A stretch of DNA of 64,000 nt from Marsupella aquatica (lineage: Eukaryota > Marchantiophyta): NCBI GenBank assembly GCA_973895155.1, contig OZ316891.1, positions 23,250,001 to 23,314,000 of the forward strand, given 5' to 3'. The position numbers and the translations under genes were made by a program. Within the stretch, counting starts at the first letter, position 1; each line of letters begins with the position of its first letter. Shown here piece after piece: positions 11,854 through 22,750 of the stretch. A model generated the notes under the pieces. That model searched no databases. It worked only from the letters and a program-made list of their open reading frames with translations, and was not told the origin of the DNA.

Positions 11854-12500
11854 TGCTTTGCTTTGACTAAATCAAACTTGGGAGCAAATGCAACATCCTT
11901 ATCAATTAAAACACCAGGCTCCTCCGACTCCAACGATAACAATCCAGCTTTCTCAAGTAAATTGCTTAACATCCACGTAGTTGCAAAAGAAAAATTGCCT
12001 TGGTGCTTCATCATGTTGAGTTTCAAATATTGAAACCCATACATAATGTTGACTGGAAGCATACCAGTTACCCCGGCGACCAACTTCTTTGTGTCATAGG
12101 TCTTTGGGAAAAATCCCATTGACAAAACGCTCAATTCCCCACTTGCGTGCCATTCAACATTGAATTCAAAGGAGTATGCCTTTGACAGAAGGTTAACTTT
12201 AACCCAACAAGACCTATCGTGCATCTCTAGAATGACCAAATTCATCCCTCTCCCTCCAATGCCAACAGAGACCACAGGTCCGCAAACAAAAGTCAGGCTA
12301 TCATTTTCTCTGCACTTTAAGGTCAAAACAGGTTCAATCGTGCTTGATGGCACTTAATTATTAAGCGGGGTTCTTGAGAACTCAAGCCCCCATCGAAAGC
12401 GTGGGGATCTCTCATCTAGTAAGAATCCGTCTAGGCAGTGGGTCGGTGCAATCGCAGGTTTGAAACCAACAAGATCGCTCCCTGCATCATAAACGTCATC
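11811..12500 (-). pseudogene. TE1 module, N-terminal ORF
   Basis: Reading down from about 12500, the frame runs DVYDAGSDLVGFKP... to a TAA (12354-12356) and then continues in frame as VPSSTIEPVLTLKC... to 11811. The single stop suggests decay or a short intron. I recognise no domain; the composition is that of a globular protein (FNVEWHASGELSVLSMGFF). It precedes the linker and ParB-like segment and so is probably the N-terminal part of the same TE1 protein. Just upstream is an intron-like block with palindromes (12501-12735) and then a likely first exon (12760-12943). Confidence 0.35.
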
Positions 12501-12735
12501 CATGTTAGACTTAAAATGTTTAAAACATTTGAATAACTCTTGTTGGATTAGGATGGTCCTAGTCCAACTTGAGATGGTTTTAGACTTGCTCCTACAATCG
12601 GGGTTCAATCTCCTGGATGGATTAGGATCATCCGAGTCCAACTTTGGATTGGGATGGTCCAAGTCCAACTTATCCGAGTCCAAGTTTGGATTGGGATGGT
12701 CCGAGTCCAACTTTGGACCCGGATGGTCCCAGTCC
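12501..12735. repeat. TE1 palindromic repeats, short block
   Basis: About five units of the TE1 palindrome, with arms TTGGAYTNGGA and TCCNAGTCCAA around a TGG/CAT centre, lie here with degenerate spacing. The block sits between the probable first coding exon (ending near 12760) and the next exon (from about 12500), consistent with an intron of the - strand gene. Confidence 0.75.
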
Positions 12736-12759
12736 TCTAAGACTTAGGGAGGATAGGTG

Positions 12760-12943
12760 ATGGATACTTACTAGGGATTCGTGATTGAAATTGTCTGGAG
12801 TCTTTGAGTACCAGTTCTACACTGTTGCTCATAAAGGAGAGGTCAAACTCCTCTGTTTCTTCCACGTAGGACTTCACAAGGACGCGATTTGCTTCCATCT
12901 TTCTAACACATGGCAGCATGACATGTGGCATCTTAGCAAGCAT
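12760..12943 (-). CDS. Probable first exon of the TE1 - strand gene
   Basis: An ATG-initiated frame (MLAKMPHVMLPCVRKMEANR...) runs from 12943 and meets a good splice donor, A|GTAAGT, near 12760, followed by the palindrome block. No domain is recognised. It may be the 5' exon of the ParB-methyltransferase-like gene, whose later exons lie at 12500-7944. Confidence is limited because the exon is short. Confidence 0.3.
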
Positions 12944-12959
12944 CCGATCTAGGGCAAAA

Positions 12960-13115
12960 AAAAGAATGGAGGTGGAGGCGGAAGGCGGAGGCAGGCGGAG
13001 GGGTGGAGGCGGAGAGAGAGCGGAGAGAGAGCAGAGAGCAGAGAGAGAGCAGAGAGCGAGAGGAGAGCGAGAGAGCGAGGAGGAGAGCGAGAGAGCAAGG
13101 AGTCTCGGAGTGAGA
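12960..13115. repeat. GA-rich low-complexity tract
   Basis: The + strand is almost pure purine with irregular GAGAGAGC, GGAGAGCGAGAGAGC and GGAGGCGGAGGC units. It lies just upstream of the probable TE1 - strand start codon. GA/CT tracts are common in plant core promoters, so it could be promoter sequence, but this is a guess. Confidence 0.7.
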
Positions 13116-13930
13116 GAATGAGAATGAGGTCCTGGCTGGACCTCTCCGTCCCTTTACCCCCTCCTGCCTCACCCCGGCCTGCGTACGGCCGGTTGCCTCC
13201 TTCTCCTGCATACGGCCTGCTCCTGCGTACGGCCCGTTGCCCTCACCTTGCATACGGACCTCCTTTCTTGATGTTCTGCCTACCTAACAGCCTTGCATGG
13301 TAGTCCCCGTGCAATTAGGCTCATGAAGATAAGGAGTGTCCGCAAGCTAGGGTGAACGCCTACTCAACCCTTATCTTCATGCAATTTCCGGTTGAGCCGA
13401 CTCAAGCGAAGGGTATAATTTGGGAGACGCCCATTTTGGAGCTCATTCTTGTTCTAGTTTCCCAAATCTAAGCTCCATGTAATCCGGAGTTTCTCTTAAT
13501 GTGTTATGTATTGAGCCACTTACCTTCAATGGGTCAGCTTAGCCAGCTTCTTGACTTTTGGAGTCCTCTCAGTTTATCTTTTACAGACATGTGTGGTTTA
13601 GGGTTCAGTTTGTTTTTTACTCCCAAGATTTAGTGGCATATAGCTTGTATTTCAAAGGTTTTGGGAAGTTTTTACCAATCTACAAACAACAATGTATACC
13701 CCTTGGATGTGATATTCATCTTCTACCAGATCTTAATACTAAGGTGAGTATAAGGTTAATGCATTCAAATATAAGGTTCCATTATTTCATGAAACTGTAT
13801 GCAGACATTAGGGTCTGCCTTAAGACCACGCAAACTTTAGGCTACACCATATAGGGAGATCCGTAAAATACGGAGTCTTCATAAATTTGGATTTTTCTTA
13901 GCTTAAGATGTTTGAAGTTTATCTCCCATT
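13116..13930. other. TE1 spacer without a recognised gene
   Basis: This lies between the divergent TE1 genes. There is an inverted repeat of 13 bp (CATGAAGATAAGG near 13322 and CCTTATCTTCATG near 13369) that could form a hairpin. No protein similarity is seen in the short open frames. Confidence 0.4.
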
Positions 13931-13939
13931 ACATCATGG

Positions 13940-14460
13940 ATTGGTCTAGGATGGTCCTAGTCCAAGTTTGGATTCAGATGGTCCTAGTCCAAGTTTGGAT
14001 TAGGATCATCCGAGTCCAACTTTGCATTGGGATCATCCGAGTCCAACTTTGGATTGGGATCATCCGAGTCCAAGTTTGAACTTGGATGGTCCAAGTCCTA
14101 GTTTGGATTGGGATGGTCCGAGTCCAACTTTGGATTAGGATGGTCCGAGTCCAAGTTTGGATTCTCGTTTGGATTGGGATCATCTGAGTCCAAGTTTGAA
14201 CTTGGATGGTCCGAGTCCAAGTTTGGATTGGGATGGTCCGAGTCCAAGTTTGGACTTGGATGGTCCCAATCCAAGTTTGGATTGAGATGGCCCAAGTCCT
14301 AGTTCGGATTGGGTTGACCCAAGTCCTAGTTTGGATTGGGATGGCCCGAGTCCTAGTTTGGATTGGGTTGGCCCGAGTCCTAGTTTGGATTGGAATGGTC
14401 CGAGTCCTAGTTTGGATTGGGATGGTCCAATTCCAACTTTGGACTGGGATGGTCCCAGTC
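13940..14460. repeat. 26-bp palindromic tandem array of TE1
   Basis: About 19 units with a 26-bp period, each reading close to TTTGGATTGGGATGG followed by TCCGAGTCCAAG. The two halves are inverted copies around a TGG (or CAT) centre, so the array is a run of imperfect palindromes. It lies upstream of the + strand transposase-like gene and passes directly into the 27-bp array. Confidence 0.9.
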
Positions 14461-15060
14461 CAAATCCAAAATTGAAGGATCGTAGTCCAAATCCAGACTC
14501 AAAGGATTGCAATCCAAATCCGAACTTGGATGGTCCTGGTCCAAATCCGGACTCGGATGGTCCCAGTCCAAATCCAGACTTGGAGGATCGTAGTCCAAAT
14601 CCAGACTCAGAGGATTGCAGTCCAAATCCGGACTTGGATGGTCCCAGTCCAAATCCGGACTCGGATGGTCCCAGTCCAAATCCGGACTCGGATGGTCCTA
14701 GTCCAAATCCAGAATCGAAGGATCGTAGTCCAAATCCAGAATCGAAGGATTGCAGTCCAAATCCGGACTTGGATGGTCCCGGTCCAAATCCGGACTTGGA
14801 TGGTCCTAGTCCAAATCTAGAATCGGAGGATCGTAGTCCAAATCCAGACTCGGAGGATTGTAGTCCAAATCCGGACTTGGATGGTCCCGTTCCAAATCCG
14901 GACTCGGATGGTCCCAGTCCAAATCCAGAATCGAAGGATCGTAGTCCAAATCCAGACCCGGAGGATTGCAGTCCAAATCCGGACTTGGATGGTCCCGGTC
15001 CAAATCCGGACTCGGATGGTCCTAGTCCAAATCCTGAATTGGAGGATAGTAGTCTGAATC
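14455..15060. repeat. 27-bp tandem array of TE1
   Basis: About 22 units of 27 bp, with higher-order variation: units ending in GGATGGTCCCAGTCC alternate with units ending in GGATCGTAGTCC or GGATTGCAGTCC. GGACTCGGATGGTCCCAGTCC-like parts keep the TE1 palindrome. Because 27 is divisible by three, the array is open in several frames and encodes nine-residue repeats such as SPNPDSDGP. It ends just before a good acceptor, TTTTTTCAGTGTGCAG (15092-15107), so it is most likely an intron or 5' non-coding. Confidence 0.9.
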
Positions 15061-15115
15061 AAAATTTGCATGAGTTTGGTTTTAATCCATTTTTTCAGTG
15101 TGCAGGATAATAGGA

Positions 15116-16080
15116 AAAGGATGTCTCAAAGGTTTTCTAGGGGCGATGATGTGACCTTGACAATGGATGGTTACAACGTTGGAAATGGGACAGTTCAAAA
15201 GACAGATCCACGAGAGAGTGTTCAAAATATTGTGCTGGGAGAGAATCAAATTGGGGTCATCGAGAAGGCCTTTGGTGAGACCAGGAAGCTCCCTTTTCCA
15301 ATGCCTAGGGCGGAAAATCTTCATGATGCCATTGACTCATGTGTCATTTGGGATATGTCATGTGCATATCGATCTACAAATAAGATTACTCAAAAACGCA
15401 TCAGTATTGGTAGTTGTTCGACTCAAAAAGATAACAACATCCATAATGTTGCAAATGTAGAGGAGAATGCTCCGACCAACCTAAGGCCAGGCGATGAGGT
15501 TGAAATGTTTGGTGTTCGCCAAACAAGACTGTGAAACAAAATTTGCCTTGTCCTTTTGCTTCTTAGAGGAAAATTTGTTGCTCCCATCGATATCAACATT
15601 CCATACTTTAATGTGGACGTCAACCACATCCCATAGAACCCAGGAGCCCTTTGCCTCTTCAATTGTTGCAGCTCCACCATGTGCGTAAGGTAAAGTCTTA
15701 CTACCATGAATCACATCTGTGATTTTTACACTAACCCGAGACTCACCGAGTAATATGTTATGACATCTCTCCATTGGATCGATCTTGAAAACAACTCCAA
15801 AGGCCACACAATGGCCAGAGATCACGGACACTAAGTGTGACTATTTTCATCGGGAAAACTGGATGTCAGAGTTGGTTGAACTCTACACTGGTTTGGATCA
15901 AACCAAAATGGTTGCCACTGGAACGATCACTGTCCCTCAAGTGACGACAGCAGTTGATGATAAAATTCTTGGTGATGACCATGTTGGGATTGCTGTGAAA
16001 GATGTCGTGGCAGCACAATACTTTCCCAACATCCACAAGGGAGTAGTGAGTTTGATTTGATGGCGGATTGATTCAACAAA
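15116..16080 (+). pseudogene. TE1 + strand gene: three DUF8039-like repeats, one inverted
   Basis: Three related units occur. Unit 1 runs from RGDDVTLTMDG to SCVIWDMSCA (15140-15370). Unit 2 (15490-15825) has its middle in reverse orientation. Unit 3 runs from QTKMVATGTITVPQV to IHKGVVSLI (15900-16060) and is followed by a TGA. The pattern (G.V...DP....H...LG...V.V..........LP......T..DA.G..V.W) resembles the DUF8039-type domain of plant En/Spm-like transposon proteins. The homologous fragment at 63343-64000 shows unit 2 uninverted and continuous with units 1 and 3. The inversion and the stop break the gene. It presumably led into the transposase-like part at 16.1-17.0 kb. Confidence 0.55.
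15511..15822. other. 312-bp micro-inversion inside DUF8039-like unit 2
   Basis: The flanks GAAATGTTT (ends 15510) and GACACTAAGTG (from 15826) are in + orientation, but the sequence between them is the reverse complement of the corresponding part of the homologous copy at 63.55-63.92 kb. In that copy, GAAATGTTT is followed by ATCTTTGGCCATTG and the segment ends GGCAAACACC before ACAGACACTAAG. Here the ends are swapped: GGTGTTCGCC at the left and CAATGGCCAGAGAT at the right. Confidence 0.85.
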
Positions 16081-16099
16081 ACTAGTTGCAAATGGAAAA

Positions 16100-17003
16100 A
16101 TTTTGTCAGACATTTTGGTGGAAGGTTCTGAGAGGATGGACTCAATGGATAGGGATGAACTCAATGCGGATGTAAGTGACAGAGGAGTACTGCGTTCAAG
16201 GCCGTACAATTTTAACAAGAGGAATCAAGTAGATCCGAATGAAAAGAAGAGGAGGTTGTTGGAAACCAAGGCAATTTCAAAAACAACAAAGGCGTCAATT
16301 GATGACGTGAAAAGAGAAAATTGTTGCAAGCAAAAATGTTGTCTCATTATGCCAAGGGAACACATCGAAGATATTAGGATGGAATTTCATGGGATGTCAA
16401 GTGAGTCAAAAACGTTACACATTTTCAACCTCTTTCACTATAGAGAGGATGATGTTTGTGATAAGGGACACCATGTTCTTAAGGGTATGGTCGTATGCAG
16501 ACATGCATTGCAATTATCCACGGTTTTAGCCACACCAAATATTATGATTACAAAAGGAGATATGTGGAGGGTTGCAAAATTGGGTTCCATGGCAATACGG
16601 GCTTGATGAAAACAAGGGCAAATACTTTGCATGCACGAGCTTTGTTGGAGGTTTTTTTGACTTGAAATGCAGAGCCCATGCCTCATATGCCTTATGGAGG
16701 GGCACATGGGACAGACTCTATTGAGTACCGTCTTCCGGCGTGTTACAAGAAGCTAGAGATTCTGGAAGATGTGAGAACAAAGATGAAGGAAGAAGGGCTT
16801 CCTCCTGTCACAGAGAATACTCTCTACAAGATCTGGAGCAACTCATTTGCAAACTTCAGTTTTCATAAAGATGGTGCATTTGCCAAGTGTACTCTTTGTT
16901 GTGAATACAAAGACAGTTTGATGCGAGAAAGAAGGAAAAAAGAACGTGCTGAAATTGAAGAAAAGCGAGCGCAACATCTTCGTGAGCAAATGTCACATAG
17001 ATA
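16100..17003 (+). pseudogene. TE1 transposase-like N-terminal region, truncated by copy A
   Basis: Two frames carry a Cys-rich and charged segment seen in some eukaryotic DDE-type transposon proteins. The first is CCKQKCCLIMPREHIEDIR...GMVVCRHALQL (16315-16530). The second, after a frame change near 16606, is IWSNSFANFSFHKDGAFAKCTLCCEYKDSL followed by a Glu/Arg/Lys helix ending EQMSHRYCG (16700-17003). The pattern F..C..C..YK..L, a charged helix and then H...Q..HRY resembles such transposases, but the catalytic DDE part is missing: the copy-A element begins at about 17004. The superfamily cannot be fixed from what remains. Confidence 0.4.
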
Positions 17004-20000
17004 TTGTGGTGCTTCCCATGGCTCCCCAAACCCAAGAAACCCCCCGCACAAGCCGATTCCCGCAGGTTTCGTGCTCGGCGAGGCCATTTCCGCGGTTTAG
17101 CGGCATGGGATGCTACTAACTTCCTACTACTACTATTAACATTTTACACACATATACTGGATAGATTCTTCATCAGGTCATGAGATATGCAGTTGGCCTA
17201 ATCTAGACCTTCTCTTGTCTTTCCCTCCTGTTGGTCAGGTATATTTGGATTCTGCCGCCGGAATGATCCCCAATTGGTTTGGTTAAGCCACTAAGACCTC
17301 TCTCAGCTCGACACATCCAACTCTCACTCCCTTGCTTACTTCCCTTCTACTTGTTGGTGTGGGCACTCTTCACACAAGTTAATGCGACACACAAATAGCA
17401 AAATGACTCCTTCTGACTGAGTTATACCATGCACTTGCAATACAAATAGTACATCTCATACACAAACTCTGCGAACTAAGCCGTGAGGCCAACTCTATTC
17501 AGTTCTTAGGTATGAGGAAACATGAATATACACAAGAGTCACTGTATAACTAACCAAGAGCTTCTCTTACTACTTGATCCCAGCCCTGCTGGTGCAACTA
17601 AAAACTTGCTAAAGAAGAGGCCCTAAACTCCCCGTAGCCCAAGTACTTATCCTGGTCGTGGATCCGCCTGATTCCTTGCAGCGTAAGCCTAATCTACCTA
17701 CTGTAATCTACCTGACTGTAATCTACCTATGTACAGCGAGGCAGGAGCACAAGTGTTGCCCTCACCCGTGGATCCAAAATCCCACTAATCTAAATGTCAG
17801 GGCCGTCTCCTGGTCCTGATCCTAAGTCCAAACTTGGAGATTAGCGCCCGCCCTGCTCACTCACGCCTCCTACCTCCACGTCCGCCTTCCCTAAAAGGGA
17901 CGGCGCCCTTACACCGTCACGACACCGGTGGCTGGTTCTCAATGGACGCCCCCAACGCTTCCTCCGCAGCCACTATCATTGGTCCATCTTCTGACAGATT
18001 ACCTGCCCTTGACCGAGTCAACTCTTCATTGGCCTGACTGGGTCCACCCTTGGCTTCGGCCTCAGCATTGGTCACGGCCTCCGATACGACTACGGCCTCC
18101 CCGACATGTTCTAGTGGAGGATCCGGTACATCAACATCATTACTGGTTCTCCCGACCTCAGCCTTGCCATCTCCACTTCCTAGGACTGGTGGATCCATCG
18201 CCGTGCCGATGCCGAAGATTGGTGTCGGGTTTATCTTCTCGGTCACAACGGCTTGAGAAGCCGTATAACTCCCAGACCTAGAAGGTTTCTGCTTCTTCTT
18301 CTTCCCTATTTCGACAGCCGGTTCCTTCCCTTTGCCACTTACCTTTGGCACCGGGGTGAGTGTTTCGGCTTGTCCTGCGGCCAATACTACCCTTGGTAAC
18401 TGGGTTCCCCCAATTGGAGTTGGATCTGATGAAGCCAAGCATTTAAATACTGCGGCTTGTGTCTTCAGCCGCTCCGTTTGGTTGTCGGCCCGCCGCTGTA
18501 GGTTCTCCATCTTCCTTGTGATTTCCTCCAACTCCTCATGGGTCTCGTCCAGGTCCTTGCACGCCTCCTCCAGCTCCTTGTTGGCTTCCTCCAATTCTTT
18601 CTTTAAGGTGGCCCTCTCCTCCTGGGTTGCTCTTAGCTCCTTGTCGAGCTCTGCTACAACCACAGACTCCATCTTATTCATCTTGGCATAAGTCTGGTCG
18701 AGCTGGTCGTCCTTTTCATGTAGGTGAGCCTTGAAGCTGGCCGTTAGGGATGCAAGCTCCTGCTACAGCGCAATAATCCCTTGATAGGATTTCCCTAACT
18801 CTGCTTCCTTCTGCTCAAGGGCTCCACGGATATCTTTGAGCTCTCCTTTCAACGCCCTCTCCCTTCTCTGGTTCTTTGCCATTGCCCGATTGTTGGTTGC
18901 TAAGTGGGCCTCCTCTGCATCCCTTAGCTCTCGCTTCCATTTCTCTCTTTCTTTGACTGCGCCGGCCAACTCTCCTTGGGTCCAAGTCAGTTTATCTTTG
19001 ATAATCTGATTGTCAGACTGAGCGGTATCCAACTGCCCATGCATGATGTTTAGCTCATGCCGCTTAATCCGTAGCTCATCTTGGGCTTTCTTGGCCACCT
19101 GCAGGACTTCCACCTTGGCTTCCTTCTCCCTAAGCCGTCGGATGACCTCGTCCTTCTTGCTTCTCTCCAAAGCCACCGCTTCTTCTAATTGATGCTTTTC
19201 CAACATCTCCCTCTAGAAAAAGGGTCCCTGCTCCAACTCCTCCCCAAAGATGCTGAGTGCCAGGTCCCCACACATCTCCCCGTACTCCATGGCTCTATCC
19301 TTAGCATAGGTGGAGTAACTAGAAGTCATCGGCATCAACCATCGCGGCCTCCGCTCCCAAGCCGCCTTGCGGATTTCTTCAATGGTGGCAAGAGGGTTGC
19401 TTCTTTTTTCGGCAAGCCGCCTGATGTCCTCCGGCCAATCTCCTCCTGGTAAATCATTCTCCTTAGCCAAGGCTGCTTTTTCTTCCTCCCTAAGTCGCTC
19501 CTGAAATTCTTGTGCCGTCTGCTTTATGCCGTCAAAGCTTGGGGGAGCAATCTCTGGTGGGGAGACTCGGGGCTACTCTGCTGGGTGGGGTCCCCTCAAA
19601 CTACTCTTGGAAGCGTAGGGATAAATTGGCCACAGGTCCTTACTCCTTGAACATGATGATCCGACCCATAGCCAGAGTTATCATTGCTGTAGTCCTCCAC
19701 CGCCTCCTCCACTATTGGGACTCCCGGCTTCTCCCTTTGTTCCCCTGGTCCAGTCGTGAAAATGGCCTCTAGTTCCTCTGGTTTCTAGGCTGTCGTCTCC
19801 CTCTGCTCTGCGCGGGAAGGAGCCTTAGGCTGCTCTCCCTCTGATTCGGGGCTTGAGGCTCCCACATACATTCGCACTCCCGGCTTGTGTTCTGGCCTCC
19901 TGGTCTCCTTGGCTCCGGTAAAGGGATCTTCCTTTCTGAGTTGGCTTAGGCCGACCTCTGGGGCAGCGTCCTATATCGGTGCCGTTGCCAGAACCGTTGC

Positions 20001-21600
20001 CGTTGCCGGAACCGTTCTCTTTTCCTTCTCCAGCAATTTCAGCAGATTTTGCATGCCTGGTTGCTGCATCGGCAAGTCTTCTTTCCTTGTCCTAAACACC
20101 TGCTCGATCGTCAGACTGTCAGGCTGGTTGGGCTTCTCTGGTGCCAGCCCTTGCTCCGGAACCTCCTCCGGTGCCCTTGCCAATAGGGGAAGTACTGGGG
20201 CAAAGATTTGACTTCTGGCATACTGGCACAACAGCGGCATGTGATAGCCAAGCCGGGACACGCTTCCTACGCCGATCACCTGTTGTTCCTCCTTCAAGAT
20301 CTTCTTCAGTTGGTTGAGGAGGTACCCGTTGTAATCCCGGCTTGGGTGTGGCCTTTTTGCTAGGTAGACCTGAGCCTTGCCGATCTCTGCCCTCGGCAAG
20401 TTACAGTGCATGGTGACCCGCAAGAAATCGATCATCTCTCCGATGTGCGGGTTGGTGCAAGTGTTCCGGAAGAAGCCATTCTTTGTTGATGGTCATGGGA
20501 ACGACCAGAACTCCTTGTCAGGTAAGGTCTTCCTGGTATCAACCTTGGTCTTATTACCCATCGGCAAGCCAAACACCTCAGCAATCACCCGGGGAGTGAG
20601 ATAGAAATCCTTCCCATACACCCTCGTGGAATTGGTCTCGGGTTCCCATGATCCCACGAATTCTAATAAGTCTAAGTCCGGCACCTCCGGCTTCAGCCAT
20701 GGTAATCTTACAAAGGCTTCCAAGCCGGATCCGGCCATGAAGCCTTGGTACTTCTTGGTCTGCATGGCCGTAAAACATGCATCCTCCTCCTGTGCAAAGT
20801 GTAATTGCACTTCCTCCGGTAGGGTTGCCGCCCAGCCTTTCCAGATGTCATCGTTTGTTGGAATGGCCTTGATGGGATCAACCTCTTCCTCTTTGGCGTC
20901 TCCCCTTGTCCTGCTCTGCTGCTCTATTGGCTTCCTAGGTACCGTCGATCTCGTTCTTTTTGCCGGGGTGGCCTCTTCGTTGTTGTTTCCTTTCCTCTTC
21001 ATCTCGGCTGCCGTGGATGTTTCTCCTAGCAAGGTTGCCTTCGTCCACCCCCTTTGTGTTACCTTTCAACTCCCAGTGTAAGTCATTGCAGCGATTGATG
21101 GCTTCCCGGATGCCGACGATTCTGTTTTCGCAAAACAGAAGGTCATCGAGCTGATTGGCAGTAGGAGTCCACAAGAACTCGGCCTTGATAAGTTCTCCTC
21201 CTAAGAAAGCCGTCTTCTGCAGTTCCCAGAGCCAAGCAAGCTCCTGCCGTTCTCAAGCTGCTCTCTCCAATTCTTTGTCCTCATAAGTCCTGACGTACTC
21301 ACCTGCCCGTTTGAACAGGCATCCCCAAAAATGTGCCGCTTGATTGACGTTGCTCATAGCCTCCTTGAGTCGATCGTTGGTATCTGTTCCCACCTCGAGT
21401 GCTTGCCTAAGCAACTGACAACATTTGTCCTCCCGTAGTCGTCTGCCCAGTTTGTTCTTGCAAATGAGCCACTATTCCTTGTGAGCGGTCCTTACCCCTC
21501 TCCTCCTCTGGTCTTCCCTCCCGTTGGTCACCCTTAGCCGCCGACGCTTAGCGCGCCCTAACCCTAATTGTGTTCTCTCCCCCAACGTCCTTACTTCCGG
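17004..21600 (-). mobile_element. Copy A of a repeated plant transposon-protein element
   Basis: From TGGTGCTTCCCATGGCTCCC at about 17004, the sequence matches 29812-33224 nearly base for base for about 3.4 kb. Copy A continues to roughly 21.6 kb, where the - strand coding signal stops. The left 900 bp is non-coding. The right end could not be placed, and no terminal repeats or target duplication were found. Both copies start after the same bases, ATTG|TGGTG, and both interrupt a different transposase gene. Confidence 0.7.
17917..21174 (-). pseudogene. Copy A ORF: 'putative plant transposon protein'-like with long coiled coil
   Basis: On the - strand, a long frame starts near 21.17 kb. Residues around DIWKGWAATLPEEVQ, FYLTPRVIAEVFGLPMGN and SRLGYHMPLLCQYA resemble the putative plant transposon protein domain found in retroelement or transposon ORFs (a pattern like F.L....I......P). 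It is followed by a Pro/Glu-rich linker and a very long coiled coil (ERATLKKELEEANKELEEA), then a Lys-rich tail (GKKKKQKPSRSGS). In-frame stops interrupt it near 20490, 19970, 19770, 19590, 19215 and 18763. At one of them copy B has Gln (FFQREM against FF-stop-REM), a C-to-T change. No polymerase, integrase or transposase domain is visible, so the element looks non-autonomous or a structural ORF of a larger element. Confidence 0.5.
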
Positions 21601-22370
21601 CCTCGGCCCGGGTTCCATAGTCACCCTTAATTGTTTATAATTTCCTTGTTTTTGTTCCTATACTAAGGTGTTTCCAGGGTACACTCTTGCTTTACCATGT
21701 AAACCGGGCTAGTGATTCCTGGCTAGGCATCACAGATATGTTTACTACGCTCATCAAGTGATGGCCAAACAACACCCAGGACAATAGGGCCCTTTATGAC
21801 CAATCACCCAATAACACGATGACGGACCAAACGAGAAGTGTGACGCCTAATGGAGAAGGGTGTTTTCAATTTTGATTGATTTTCGCCAATTTTCACAATG
21901 TGCCCAACACATTTCTCGCAAAATCAAAGATTTTTGCAAAACCAACTAATTCATATCGTTCCCAACTTTGCAAGGAATGATGGCTTCATCCCAAATTGTG
22001 AATTTCAATATCCTCACTAACTTCAAATATTTTCATTGCGACAATAGAACCCATAAATATTTCCATTTTGGTTAGATTTTGAAAATAGAAATTTTGGTTA
22101 CAAGGAAAATAGATCAAGAAAACAAAACTATTCTGATACCGGTATCGCTCCTCGAATTCCATTCAAATTTGTTTGCCGTTTCTTTCATAAAACGAAGGTT
22201 TTGAAATATTTACCACATTCTAATATTTTTTTACATCAAAGTTCACCACACAGTCAGCTGAAGTTACCTCACAGTGCACCACGTAGTATGCAAAATTCCA
22301 TTGTCAACGTTGAAACAAGAATACAAATGGCAATGTCCATTTGTAATTGTTCCGGACTCATTTCTTAGTC
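21600..22370. other. Non-coding region right of copy A
   Basis: AT-rich, with no protein similarity. It contains CTGATACCGGTATCGCTCC at 22134, an isolated unit of the palindrome that is tandemly repeated at 22375-22750. Confidence 0.4.
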
Positions 22371-22374
22371 CTTC

Positions 22375-22750
22375 CTCTAGCAAACCGGTGTCGCTCTTCC
22401 TCCCGGTTCACCTGTAATCCTCACTCAAATACAGTCCGCGATACTGGTATCGCTCTTCCTCCTTGACCACCTATAAACACCACTCCAATACAGACCGCGA
22501 TACTGGTATCGCTCTTCCTCCTTGACCAACTGTAAACACCACTCCAATACAGACCGCGATACCGGTATCTCTCTTCCTCCTTGACCACTTGTAAACACCA
22601 CTCCAATACAGACCACGATACCGGTATCTCTCTTCCTCCTTGACCACCTGTAAACATCACTCCAATAGAGACCATGATACCGGTATAGCTTTTTCTCCCG
22701 ACAACCTTGAATACCAATCCAATAAACATAACAATACCGGTATTTGTCGT
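22375..22750. repeat. 59-bp tandem repeat containing GATACCGGTATC
   Basis: Six units with a 59-bp period (unit anchors at about 22382, 22441, 22500, 22559, 22618 and 22677, then a partial one at 22736). Each reads CGATACYGGTATCKCTCTTC, then CTCCTTGACCACCTGTAAAC, then ACCACTCCAATACAGAC. GATACCGGTATC is a perfect 12-bp palindrome; the outer GCG/CGC extends it in some units. Further loose copies lie at 22134 and 22860 (GCGATCCGCGTATCGC). The layout of a palindrome in a tandem array resembles the TE1 arrays but the sequence is unrelated. Confidence 0.9.

Noticed and set aside
12918-13253. ORFs on both strands over the GA-rich tract
   Set aside because: Low-complexity Arg/Glu or Ser/Leu runs created by the purine-rich sequence; no real protein signal.
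14331-15110. A 259-codon + strand ORF with nine-residue repeats rich in Ser, Pro, Asn and Asp
   Set aside because: It is open only because the 27-bp array is a multiple of three. Other frames and the other strand are open too, and a good splice acceptor follows the array, so it is most likely non-coding.
17928-18281. + strand ORFs opposite the copy A protein, and the same at 30795-31507
   Set aside because: They are shadows of the - strand coiled-coil ORF, found equally in both copies without independent support.
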